Part shown: positions 28,151 to 36,175 of the stretch, piece by piece
Layout of the letters: the number at the start of each line of letters is the position of its first letter
Position numbering within the stretch: position 1 is the stretch's first letter
NCBI GenBank assembly: GCA_019752115.1
Contig: JAIEMN010000004.1
Location: 186,001-250,000, forward strand
DNA from: Gemmatimonadaceae bacterium
Lineage (GTDB): Bacteria > Gemmatimonadota > Gemmatimonadetes > Gemmatimonadales > Gemmatimonadaceae
Length of the DNA: 64,000 nt
Direction: 5' to 3'
Position numbers and translations under genes: made by a program
Notes under the pieces: generated by a model
Database searches by the model: none
What the model saw: only the letters and a program-made list of their open reading frames with translations
What the model was told of the DNA's origin: nothing

Positions 28151-29620
28151 ATGCCCCCCTTCCCTCGATTCCTTGCCGGCGGCGCCCTGGCCGCGGCCGC
28201 GTGGGCCGCGCCGACCATGGCCCAGCCCACCGCCTTCGCCCCGACCGAACTCGCCGCCCGCCGCGCTGCCTTGGCCGAGCGGATTGGCGATGGCGTCGTG
28301 CTGGCCTTCGGTGGCCGCGCGCTCGTGCACGATTTCTCGACCTTCTATCAGCTCTCGGCGTTCCGCTATCTCACCGAGTGCAACGAGCCCGACGCGGCGT
28401 TCGTGATGGTGGTGCGCAACAAGACGGGCGAGGCCACGCTCTTTCACGATGCGCTCGATCCGCGCCGAGCCTTCTACTACGGCCAGCGCACCGATTCGGC
28501 CACGAGCCTGGCGCGCTACGGCATCCCGGGGCGCCCGTACGCGTCGCTGGCGCGCGTGCTGGACTCGCTCGCCGCGACCGGCCTCCCCTTCTACCACATC
28601 CCCGATGTGGAGACGATGGACTTTGCCGCCAACGACACGCTCACGCGTGGGCAGGAAGCGGTGAAGACGCTGGCGAAGAAGTATCCGCAGCTGGCCATCC
28701 GCAACGGGATGCCGCAGGTGCTGGCACTGCGTGCCAAGAAGAGTGCGGCGGAGCTGGCGCTGATCCGGCGCGCGGCGGAGATCAGCGCCGAAGGGCACAA
28801 GGCGGCGATGCTCACCGCCAACCCGAGCCACGAATACGAGCTGCGCGCGGCCCTGGAGTACGAGTTCACGCGCCGCGGCGCCGAGCGGCCGGCCTACGGG
28901 TCCATTGTGGGCGCCGCACAGAACGGCACCACGCTGCACTACATGCGCGACAGCGACCCGGTGCGCGCGGGAGATCTCGTCGTGATGGACGCCGCCGCGG
29001 AGTTCCGTGGCTACGCGGCCGACATCACGCGCACCATCCCCGTGAGCGGCACCTTCACCAAGGAGCAGCGGCAGGTCTATCAGCTCGTGCGCGATGCGCA
29101 GAACGTGGCCGAGCAGATGTCCAAGCCCGGGATCAGCGTGCGCGCCGCGGCCGATTCCAGCGTGGCGGTGCGCACGCGGGGCCTCGCGGCGCTTGGGCTG
29201 ATCGAGAGCGATACCGCGAGCTTCGATCCGCCCTGGCGCGTGGACTGCGCCCAGCAGCCAATGCAGTGCCGCCAGGCGAATCTGTGGATGATCCACGGCA
29301 TCACGCACGGCATCGGGCTCGCCGTGCACGACCCCATGCAGGGCACCGGCGCGAACGCGACGTTCATGGTGGGCGACGCGTTCACGATCGAACCCGGCAT
29401 CTACATCTCGACGCGGGCGCTCGATGTGCTGCCGGATACGCCCAAGAACCGCGCGTTCATCGCCAAGGTGCGCGGCACGGTGCAGCGCTATCAGAACACC
29501 GGCGTGCGCATCGAAGACGATTACGTGATCACCGAGCGCGGGCTGGAGCGGATCTCGCTGGTGCCGCGGGAGATCGACGAAATCGAAGCGCTCATGCGGA
29601 AACGGAAGATCACGCCGTAG
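28151..29620 (+). CDS. Secreted M24-family Xaa-Pro aminopeptidase
   Basis: This 489-residue exported enzyme (signal peptide ending PTMAQPT) has an N-terminal creatinase-like domain and a C-terminal pita-bread domain. The dinuclear metal ligands are present: Asp in VMDAAAEFRGYAADITRTIP (two Asp), His in ITHGIGLAVHD, Glu in TIEPGIYI, and Glu in RIEDDYVITE. It likely removes N-terminal residues before Pro from peptides in the periplasm. A second, less similar M24 protein lies at 44267. It is monocistronic and ends at a long hairpin. Confidence 0.93.
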   Translation: MPPFPRFLAGGALAAAAWAAPTMAQPTAFAPTELAARRAALAERIGDGVVLAFGGRALVHDFSTFYQLSAFRYLTECNEPDAAFVMVVRNKTGEATLFHDALDPRRAFYYGQRTDSATSLARYGIPGRPYASLARVLDSLAATGLPFYHIPDVETMDFAANDTLTRGQEAVKTLAKKYPQLAIRNGMPQVLALRAKKSAAELALIRRAAEISAEGHKAAMLTANPSHEYELRAALEYEFTRRGAERPAYGSIVGAAQNGTTLHYMRDSDPVRAGDLVVMDAAAEFRGYAADITRTIPVSGTFTKEQRQVYQLVRDAQNVAEQMSKPGISVRAAADSSVAVRTRGLAALGLIESDTASFDPPWRVDCAQQPMQCRQANLWMIHGITHGIGLAVHDPMQGTGANATFMVGDAFTIEPGIYISTRALDVLPDTPKNRAFIAKVRGTVQRYQNTGVRIEDDYVITERGLERISLVPREIDEIEALMRKRKITP

Positions 29621-29641
29621 GCCAGGGTGGTGCGGGCGGAC

Positions 29642-29751
29642 GGCAACCCCTGAGAGTTCAGGGGGCAGATGATCAGGGGGAGGAGCTCAGGACCACCGCA
29701 GTCCTGAGCTCCTTCCCCTGACGTTCTCCCCCCTGAGCTCTCGGGGGTTCC
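29642..29751. repeat. Long intergenic hairpin (about 51-bp arms, 7-base loop) between convergent genes
   Basis: The left arm 29642-29693 and right arm 29701-29751 pair along nearly their whole length, with blocks GGAGCTCAGGAC and CCCCTGA-type words and one single-base offset. The loop is only CACCGCA. It lies between the M24 peptidase stop (29620) and the stop of the Cys-rich gene (29786). It would be a strong bidirectional transcription end, but it lacks a clean T-tract. Confidence 0.92.
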
Positions 29752-29785
29752 GCTGTTCAAGCGCCCTCCTCGGTCAGTTCGCCTG

Positions 29786-30127
29786 CTACAACGCCACGTC
29801 CCACGCCCTCGTCGTCCCGCACACCAGACAACTCGCCCTGTTCTCCCCCACCAGCGCGAACTCGACCTCGAAGTCGCAGCTCTCGCAGTGCCCGGTGACG
29901 CGCGTCAGCTGATCGGTGGGGAGGCCGTGGCGGATCAGCCGGTGCACCATGGCACTGGGCTCCGCCGCGCCCAGCGGGCAGAGCGAGCCGGAACAGTTGG
30001 TCCCGACCTCCAGGCAGGCCACCTCGCTACCGGTCACATTGGCCTGCGCGTCGTCCGGGGCGCCATCGGTCACGACGACCGCGACATCGCGATCGCAGCC
30101 GCTGCAGTACATCGCCGTGATGTTCAT
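29786..30127 (-). CDS. Small Cys-rich (zinc-ribbon-like) protein of unknown function
   Basis: This 113-residue cytoplasmic protein has four Cys pairs: YCSGCD, CLEVGTNCSGSLCPLG, CESCD and CLVCGTTR, suggesting two zinc knuckles. A central helical part follows (HRLIRHGLPTDQL). GGAG lies 7 bases before the ATG, which decides this start over an upstream ATG inside the repeat. No family is recognised. Its promoter area is occupied by the family-1 palindrome at 30262-30503. Confidence 0.8.
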   Translation of the reverse strand: MNITAMYCSGCDRDVAVVVTDGAPDDAQANVTGSEVACLEVGTNCSGSLCPLGAAEPSAMVHRLIRHGLPTDQLTRVTGHCESCDFEVEFALVGENRASCLVCGTTRAWDVAL

Positions 30128-30577
30128 CTGGGCACTCCGGGAGGACGGTGGGGGTGGGAAGACCGGGGGTCTCTGGGTCGAATTTCGGATGGAGGGATGC
30201 GGGAGGGTGTCGGGGAATTGGCTACGGGGAGGGGGAAGTCGTCGGACAGGCTTGCCGTTCCGGAGTCGGATGTCGGAGGTCGGTTTCGGACCACTATGGA
30301 ATCGGGAGTCGGGATTGGTGTCGGAGGTGGGGGTCGGAGTGCCCTCGGCGGGAGCGTGCTGCGCCACGGGCCACGCTGAACCGCGGTCCAGCGGCACCGG
30401 CGTCGCCAGCAGGTAGATCGGCCCCGGCACTCCGACCCCCACTTCCGACCAGAATCCCGACTCCCAACTCCATAGTGGTCCGAAATCGACATCCGACGTC
30501 CACAGGCGGAGACCTAAAGCATGCGACGCCGAACCGCGCAGTACCTTCCCCTATCCGTCCCCCTCTCGCGCCCAATC
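30128..30577. other. 450-bp divergent gap dominated by a family-1 palindrome
   Basis: The gap separates the Cys-rich gene (minus) from the S9 peptidase gene (plus). More than half of it is the palindrome 30262-30503. The rest is GC-rich with no recognisable promoter or RNA. Reading frames crossing the palindrome on both strands mirror its symmetry and are not counted as genes. Confidence 0.75.
30262..30503. repeat. Family-1 long palindrome, copy G (arms about 80 bp)
   Basis: Left arm 30262-30343 and right arm 30427-30503 are reverse complements with few mismatches, sharing TTTCGGACCACTATGGA, GGGAGTCGGGATT and GTGGGGGTCGGAGTGCC. Outer blocks and some inner blocks (GGAGCG-TGCTGCGC) match copy A at 4526-4775. 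The central 80 bp differs between copies. It lies between two divergent genes, unlike the locus-specific hairpins that sit at 3' ends. Confidence 0.9.
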
Positions 30578-33307
30578 ATGCGTCGACTCCCTCTCGCGCT
30601 CCTCCTCCTTGCGCCGGCGCTGCTGCCGGCGCAGTCGAAGCCCACCCTGACGCCGGCTGACTACGGCCAGTGGCAGACCCTTGGCGCGGTGCGCCTCTCC
30701 CCCAAGGGCGACTGGCTCGCCTCCGGCATCAGCCGGGTGAACGAGGAGAATGAGCTGCAGCTCCGCGGTGGCCCGCGCGACACCACGATCGTGGTGCCCT
30801 TCGCCACCCAGCCGTCCTTCAGCGCCACCAACGCGTGGGTGGGCTACCTCGTGGGGGTCTCGCCCAAGGAGCGGGATCGCCTCACCGCCGCCAAGAAGCC
30901 GGTGCGCACGAGCGCCGTGCTCCGCAACCTCGCGACCGGCACGCTGCTGCAGGAGAGCGACATTCAGGCGTTCTCGTTCAGCCCGAATGGCCGCTTCGCC
31001 ACCATGACGCGTTACCCCGCCGAGGGGAAGCGCGTGAGCGACGTGCTGGTGTGGGATCTCGCCAGGGGGACGCGACTCACCTTCAGCAACGCGAGTGAGC
31101 AGCTGTGGGCCGACGGCCAGGTGGGTGGGGGCGCGCTGCTCGCGCTCACCATCGAAGGCGATGGTCCGACAGGACAGAGCGTTCAGCTCTACGATGCGTC
31201 GACCAACACGCTCAAGGTGCTGGCGACCGGCGGCACGCCCTTCCGCGCGCTCGCGTGGCGCAAGGGTGCGGCGGAGCTCGCCGTGATGCAGAGCAAGCCC
31301 GACAAGGCGTTCCGCGACACCACCTACGCGGTGCAGCTCTTCACCAACGTGAGCACCGCCTGCACGTGCACACCGGCCGTACTCGACGGCAAGGCCGTGG
31401 CCTACCCCGCCGACATGCGCATCACCGACTACCGTCGCCCGACCTGGTCGGCCGACGGACGCACGCTCTTCGTGGGGCTGCGCCAGCGCGAACCCGCCGA
31501 CAAGGCGCTCAAGAAGAGCGACGAGAAGCCGAGCGATGTGGAAGTGTGGCACACGAACGATGTGCGCATGTTCCGCCAGCAGATGGCGTCGGAAGCAGCC
31601 GACCTGCGCCGCACGGTCATCGCGGCGTGGCACATCGCCCCCAATCATCTCCTGCCGCTGACCAAGGAGCTGAACGAGGCGAGCGCGCTGCTCGAGGGTG
31701 GCCGCTTCGTCACCGAGCAGGACACGAAGAGCTACGCCTGGGAAATGAAGTTCGGCCGCAACGTGACCGATGTGTACGCCATCAACACCGGCAGTGGCGA
31801 GCGCACCAAGATCGTGACGCGCACGGGGCACTGGTTCGGGGGAGATCCGTCGGGGACGCGCGTGGCATGGGGCGATGGCCGCGATTACTGGGTTCGCGAC
31901 CTGACTACGGGCACGGCGGTGAATATCACGGCGTCGCTCACCAAGACCGGCAAGGCCGACTTTGTGGATCACGACGACGATCATCCGAACCCCATTCCGC
32001 ATCAGTTTGCGCCGGGGGCGTGGTCCAAGGATGGGCGCTTCCTCTTCCTCAACACCATGCACGATGTCTGGCAGGTGGCGAGTGACGGCAGCAGCGCCAC
32101 GCGCCTGACCGACGGCGCGAAGGAGGACCTCACCTATCGCGTGGTGACCTTCGCCGGCTTTGGCGCCAGCGCCGCCGAGCGGGCCATCGATGCCGGCGCA
32201 CCGATCACGCTCTCGCTGTTCAACAACCACACCAAGGCCAGCGGCTGGGCGCGTGTCGCCAACGGGACGGTGGAGCGTCTCGTGTACGGCGACGCCTCGT
32301 ATCGCGCGTTGGTCAAGGCGGACAGCGCGCCGATCTACGCGTACGTCCGCGGGTCCTACACCGAGTCGCCGAACGCCTACGTGGGTACGTCGCTGGCGCA
32401 GGCGAAGGCCATGACCGCCACCAATCCGTTCCAGGGGAACTACGCCTGGGGGAAGGTGGAGCTGGTCAACTTCACCAGCACGATCGGGCAGAAGCTGCAG
32501 GGGATTCTCTACTACCCGGCCAACTACGACGCCAGCAAGAAGTATCCGCTCATCGTGTACACGTACGAGCGGCTGAGCGACGGGCTCCACAACTACGTCG
32601 CGCCGAATCAGACGAACTACTACAACACGACGCTGTTCACCCAGGCCGGCTACTTCGTCCTCTATCCCGATATCGTCTTCCGCCCGCGCGAGCCCGGACT
32701 GGGCACGCAGTACGCGGTGGAGGGAGCGGTGAAGGCCGTCCTCGCGCAGGGCCACGTCGATCCGGCCCGCATTGGCCACGTCGGCCATTCACAGGGCGGC
32801 TACGAAGCCGCCTTCCTCGGCACCCACTCCAAGCTCTTCGCCACCACCGTTGTGGGCTCCGGCATCACCGATATGGTGAGCTTCGCGGGCCAGCTCCACT
32901 GGCAGGGTGGGAGCGCCGAGTTCGACCACTGGGAGACGGGGCAGTTCCGCATGGAAGTCGCGCCGTGGGAAGATGAGCGCGCCATGCGCGCGAATTCGCC
33001 ACTCGCGACCGTGCAGAACATGCCCGCCAAGGCGATGCTGCTCATGGTCGGCCTCGACGACGGCACCGTGGACCCGCGCCAGGGATCGCTCTTCTACAAC
33101 TACGCACGTCGCGCCGGCAAGCAGGTCGTGCTGCTCCAGTACCCGGGCGAAGGGCTCGGCCTCACCAAGAAGGAGAACCAGCGCGATTACCAGGCGCGCA
33201 TTCTCCAGTGGTTCGGCCACTACCTCAAGGGGGATCCGGCGCCGAGCTGGATCACGCGCGGCATGACCGCGCTGGAGCGGCGGGCGCTGCTCGAGGCGAA
33301 CAAGTAA
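30578..33307 (+). CDS. Secreted S9-family prolyl-oligopeptidase-like protein lacking the catalytic His
   Basis: This 909-residue protein has a signal peptide (ending ALLPAQS), a long beta-propeller region (about residues 25-640) and a C-terminal alpha/beta-hydrolase domain. The nucleophile Ser is in GHVGHSQGGYEAAF, and the acid Asp is in MVGLDDGTVDPRQG. Where the family has E-x-H-G-L, this protein reads YPGEGLGLTKKENQ, with Leu (CTC) in place of His. It may be catalytically dead or use another base. The upstream ATG at 30521 is rejected because the signal peptide starts at 30578. It is flanked by palindromes on both sides. Confidence 0.9.
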   Translation: MRRLPLALLLLAPALLPAQSKPTLTPADYGQWQTLGAVRLSPKGDWLASGISRVNEENELQLRGGPRDTTIVVPFATQPSFSATNAWVGYLVGVSPKERDRLTAAKKPVRTSAVLRNLATGTLLQESDIQAFSFSPNGRFATMTRYPAEGKRVSDVLVWDLARGTRLTFSNASEQLWADGQVGGGALLALTIEGDGPTGQSVQLYDASTNTLKVLATGGTPFRALAWRKGAAELAVMQSKPDKAFRDTTYAVQLFTNVSTACTCTPAVLDGKAVAYPADMRITDYRRPTWSADGRTLFVGLRQREPADKALKKSDEKPSDVEVWHTNDVRMFRQQMASEAADLRRTVIAAWHIAPNHLLPLTKELNEASALLEGGRFVTEQDTKSYAWEMKFGRNVTDVYAINTGSGERTKIVTRTGHWFGGDPSGTRVAWGDGRDYWVRDLTTGTAVNITASLTKTGKADFVDHDDDHPNPIPHQFAPGAWSKDGRFLFLNTMHDVWQVASDGSSATRLTDGAKEDLTYRVVTFAGFGASAAERAIDAGAPITLSLFNNHTKASGWARVANGTVERLVYGDASYRALVKADSAPIYAYVRGSYTESPNAYVGTSLAQAKAMTATNPFQGNYAWGKVELVNFTSTIGQKLQGILYYPANYDASKKYPLIVYTYERLSDGLHNYVAPNQTNYYNTTLFTQAGYFVLYPDIVFRPREPGLGTQYAVEGAVKAVLAQGHVDPARIGHVGHSQGGYEAAFLGTHSKLFATTVVGSGITDMVSFAGQLHWQGGSAEFDHWETGQFRMEVAPWEDERAMRANSPLATVQNMPAKAMLLMVGLDDGTVDPRQGSLFYNYARRAGKQVVLLQYPGEGLGLTKKENQRDYQARILQWFGHYLKGDPAPSWITRGMTALERRALLEANK

Positions 33308-33330
33308 GTCCGCGCTGCCGTCGCAAGCTT

Positions 33331-33446
33331 GAACGGCTCGCACAGAGCACGCAGGGGGCCACAGCGCACACAGGGAACAGCTTCAAAAAGTGAATGCGGT
33401 TCCCTGTGTGCGCTGTGGCCCCCTGTGCCCTCTGTGCGAGCCGTTC
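33331..33446. repeat. Long intergenic hairpin (48-bp arms, 45 of 48 paired) between convergent genes
   Basis: Arms 33331-33378 and 33399-33446 match at 45 of 48 positions (GAACGGCTCGCACAGAG, GGGGGCCACAGCGCACACAG). The 20-base loop is AT-richer than its surroundings. It sits between the stop codons of the S9 protein and the CxxCH protein. CACAGAG-like words are typical of such dispersed palindromes in environmental genomes, as far as I recall. Confidence 0.94.
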
Positions 33447-33471
33447 CGGCAATCGAGCCCCCGCGACGCCA

Positions 33472-34794
33472 TCAGCGCGGCCGCGCCGCCGCAAAATCGG
33501 GTTTGGTCGCCGACAGAATCTCCACGATCGCCGCGCGGTCCGCCGCCACGATCTGTACATCCGGCAGCGGATCTCGCCCGAGCAGCAGTGTCCAGAGGCG
33601 CGCGTACACTTCGCGCTTGGCGTTCGCCGGCAGGGCGTCGAACGCCTCCGAGTACACCAGAAAACTCATCGGATAGCGGAAGAGCCGCTTCTCGAGGTCG
33701 AACGCACGGAGCGTGCGCCCCTGCCGGTCGAAGGGGCCGCGCGTGGCAAAGTCGGCCGCGAAGGTCGTGCTGCCCTGCACCCGCGCGGTGAGCGGCGCCT
33801 CGCCGATGAACAGCATGGCCCGCGCGAGATTCTCCACGGCGCCACGCAGCCGGGGCGTGACCGTGTCCGCCGATCCGCCCGTGGAGACGGCGCTCATCGC
33901 CGCTTCCCGCGCGGCTTCGTGCACGGCGGTAATGCGGTTGTGCACGACCGTCTGGTGCGTGAGCACCATGAGCGCCACCACGTCACTCTGCCCCGTGAGA
34001 TAGGCGGCGGTGTCAAAGACCTGCGCGAACGTCTGCTTCTCCGCGGTGGGCAGCGCGGCGAACGCGGTGCGATAGGCCGCCTTGTCGGACACCTCGTGGT
34101 TCAGCTTGTCCGCGTAGCGGTTCCCCGCGTGACCGTTCGCCCCCACCTGACCGGTGACATACCAGCCGCCGTAGCGCTCGCGGTGCGGCGTCGCGTCGGT
34201 GGTGGTGCCATCGTGCACCCCAGTCATGGGGTAACCCATGCGATCGGCAAGCGTGGAGAGCACCATGAAGCCGGGCACGCCACCGGTCGCGCTGCGCGAC
34301 TGATGGCACATGAGGCACGTCATCGACTCGCGATTGGCCGTGGCGCGATCGCGCTGGGTTTGGGTGAGCGTGTAGAAGACGCCGCCGGTGGTGGGGTTCA
34401 CCGCGGCGATCTCGAGAATGGGGCTCTCCTGCACGAACCCCACGTACACATCGTCGTTGAAGTACAGCGCCCGCGGCGTCCAGGGCGCGATGCGATCGGT
34501 CTGCAGGCTCGTGCGCGAGAACACCAGCACCTGGCTCGACACCGGCACGTTGAGCGCCGACAGCAGCGCCGGCAGGTAGCCGCGCGCCGTGTCCCAGGCG
34601 AGCGTCCGGCGGCCAGTCATCAGGTCGGCCTGCAGGCGGGCCATGGGGTCGCGGGAGCTGTCCGCCGCCGCGACGGCGGGCGCGCTCGCGGGCGCGCCCG
34701 GGGCCACCGGCGCCGACTCACTGCGGCGGCTCACGGAGAGCACGGCCACGGCGGCCAGGGCGCCCCCGGCGAGAAGGAGGGTTGATCGTCGCAT
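33472..34794 (-). CDS. Exported protein with one CxxCH haem-c motif
   Basis: This 440-residue protein has an N-terminal membrane or signal segment and an Ala/Pro-rich spacer. Around residue 160 is a single haem-c attachment motif, TCLMCHQSRSATGG, and the domain has a VQESPILEIAAVNPTTGGVF block before it. It resembles uncharacterised periplasmic cytochrome c-like proteins of soil bacteria. No redox partner is adjacent. If haem is attached, the axial Met or His could lie in the GYPMTGVHDG region downstream, but this was not verified. The start at 34794 is the first Met before the signal segment. Confidence 0.75.
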   Translation of the reverse strand: MRRSTLLLAGGALAAVAVLSVSRRSESAPVAPGAPASAPAVAAADSSRDPMARLQADLMTGRRTLAWDTARGYLPALLSALNVPVSSQVLVFSRTSLQTDRIAPWTPRALYFNDDVYVGFVQESPILEIAAVNPTTGGVFYTLTQTQRDRATANRESMTCLMCHQSRSATGGVPGFMVLSTLADRMGYPMTGVHDGTTTDATPHRERYGGWYVTGQVGANGHAGNRYADKLNHEVSDKAAYRTAFAALPTAEKQTFAQVFDTAAYLTGQSDVVALMVLTHQTVVHNRITAVHEAAREAAMSAVSTGGSADTVTPRLRGAVENLARAMLFIGEAPLTARVQGSTTFAADFATRGPFDRQGRTLRAFDLEKRLFRYPMSFLVYSEAFDALPANAKREVYARLWTLLLGRDPLPDVQIVAADRAAIVEILSATKPDFAAARPR

Positions 34795-34903
34795 CAGGGC
34801 TCCAGGGAGAACTGGAGTGTTACGTGCCAGATTCTGGGACGTTCGAAGATCGCCGTTCCAGCGACTGAGACAATGAGGAGATGCCTGACACTGGGCCTTC
34901 CGC

Positions 34904-34939
34904 GGGGCGCATATGAACTAAGTTTCACATATGCGTCCC
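34904..34939. promoter_or_regulatory. Operator-like dyad overlapping a start codon
   Basis: GGGGCGCATATG at 34904 and CATATGCGTCCC ending at 34939 form an inverted repeat with AAC/GTTT extending the inner stem. The right arm contains the ATG (34931) of the DUF1648 gene. Such placement suggests a repressor site or a start-codon-sequestering hairpin. No SD precedes this ATG. The regulator is unknown. Confidence 0.5.
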
Positions 34940-35467
34940 ACGCGTGTGCTCGTCTGGCTGTCCGTCTGCATCCTGGTCTTCGCCAGCGCGCTGGCCTATC
35001 CGGGGCTCCCCGCCGAGATCCCCCAGCATATCTCCAGCGCCGGGAAGTCCACCGGGTTTGTCCCCCGCTCGCCGCTCGCCTGGGGCTTTCCCCTGGTGAT
35101 TGCGGTGATCGGCATCGCGTTCGTGGACCTGCTCACCGCCCGCATTCCCCGCCGCGTCGAACTGTTCAACTTCCCGGGCAAGGAGCAGCTCCTGAAGCTG
35201 CCCGAGGAGTACCGCACGGAGACTGTACGGCTCATGCAGCGGTTCATGGATTATGTGAACCTGCAGCTGGTGCTCACGTTTGCCGTCGTGCAGTGGATGC
35301 TCTGGCGCGGGGCGCATGGCGCTCGCACGCAGACCGAGACCATCGCCCTCCTCGTTCTGTCGCCAGCACTGGTGGTGTTTGCCGGGCTCTACATCCAGAA
35401 GATCCAGAACGCCGTGGACGACGCGCAACGGCGGTACGACAGCCGTCGCAACCCGCTCAAGAGCTGA
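34931..35467 (+). CDS. DUF1648-type small membrane protein
   Basis: This 178-residue protein has four membrane spans (for example LVWLSVCILVFASALAY and FPLVIAVIGIAFVDLL). The first loop carries the DUF1648 pattern, Pro-x-x-I-P-x-H followed by a Gly-rich turn (LPAEIPQHISSAGKSTGFVP). Members often sit beside autorepressor or immunity genes such as SdpI/SdpR, but none is adjacent here. The start codon lies inside an inverted repeat (34904-34939), and there is no ribosome site, so initiation may be leaderless or controlled. It converges on the PP-loop gene with a 9-bp gap. Confidence 0.8.
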   Translation: MRPTRVLVWLSVCILVFASALAYPGLPAEIPQHISSAGKSTGFVPRSPLAWGFPLVIAVIGIAFVDLLTARIPRRVELFNFPGKEQLLKLPEEYRTETVRLMQRFMDYVNLQLVLTFAVVQWMLWRGAHGARTQTETIALLVLSPALVVFAGLYIQKIQNAVDDAQRRYDSRRNPLKS

Positions 35468-35476
35468 CCGCGGCGA

Positions 35477-36175
35477 TTACGGCGTCGGCAGCTCGACCAG
35501 ATCGCAGTACGCGAAGCGCTGCTCCCGCAGGACGCGCTCGCCGGTGACCACCGGGATGCGCGCGCGGTAGATGGGGCCATCCACCACACACGTGTGGAAC
35601 TCGCCCTGCTCCCCGCACGGATCGCATGACGCGGGCAGCTCCGCGAGCAGGTCGGCGTCGTAGCGCCGCCCGACGAATCGTTCGGCGAGCTGCTGCGTGT
35701 CCACGCAGCTCAGATACGCCTCGTAGCCACGCCCCACGAAGTACTGGGCCAGCACGTCGGTCGGACGGCCCCAGAGGGGATACACCCCCTGCCAGCCATG
35801 GCGCGTCAGCAGCTGCTCCCGATACGCGCGCACATCCTCCAGAAACAGATCGCCGAACGCCATCGTGCGGAGCCCCGCATACGCGTGTGCGAGCTCGCGC
35901 AGGCCAGCGGCAAAGGCGGCTTCGTAGTCGTCGTTCGATGACGTGGCGCCGAGCGTCACCTCGTGCAGCGGCAGACCGAGCGAGGCCGCTTGCCGATGGA
36001 GAATGGTGCGCCGCACCCCGTGAATGCTGATGCGATCGTACACGCTCGACACGGTGGTCAGCAGCGCCACGACCTCGAAGGCCGGGTCGTCGAGCAGCGC
36101 TTCGAGCATGAGCGTGCTGTCTTTGCCGCCCGACCAGGAGACGGCAAGCGGTGTGCGGGCGTGCGGCGCGTTCAT
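35477..36175 (-). CDS. Dph6-like PP-loop ATPase (diphthine-ammonia ligase family)
   Basis: This 232-residue protein has the N-terminal PP-loop SWSGGKDST. The Dph6/MJ0570 family segments are MAFGDLFLEDVRAYREQLL, GVYPLWGRPTDVLAQYFVGR, and a Cys-rich DPCGEQGEFHTCVVDGP. In eukaryotes and archaea the family amidates diphthine. Bacteria do not make diphthamide, so the bacterial substrate is unknown. Its ATG overlaps the stop of the MFS gene upstream by ATGA, so it is translationally coupled to a transporter. Confidence 0.85.
   Translation of the reverse strand: MNAPHARTPLAVSWSGGKDSTLMLEALLDDPAFEVVALLTTVSSVYDRISIHGVRRTILHRQAASLGLPLHEVTLGATSSNDDYEAAFAAGLRELAHAYAGLRTMAFGDLFLEDVRAYREQLLTRHGWQGVYPLWGRPTDVLAQYFVGRGYEAYLSCVDTQQLAERFVGRRYDADLLAELPASCDPCGEQGEFHTCVVDGPIYRARIPVVTGERVLREQRFAYCDLVELPTP

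Noticed and set aside
30148-30660. Several open frames crossing the palindrome upstream of the S9 gene
   Set aside because: Matching frames exist on both strands because of the inverted repeat; there is no protein family or codon bias.
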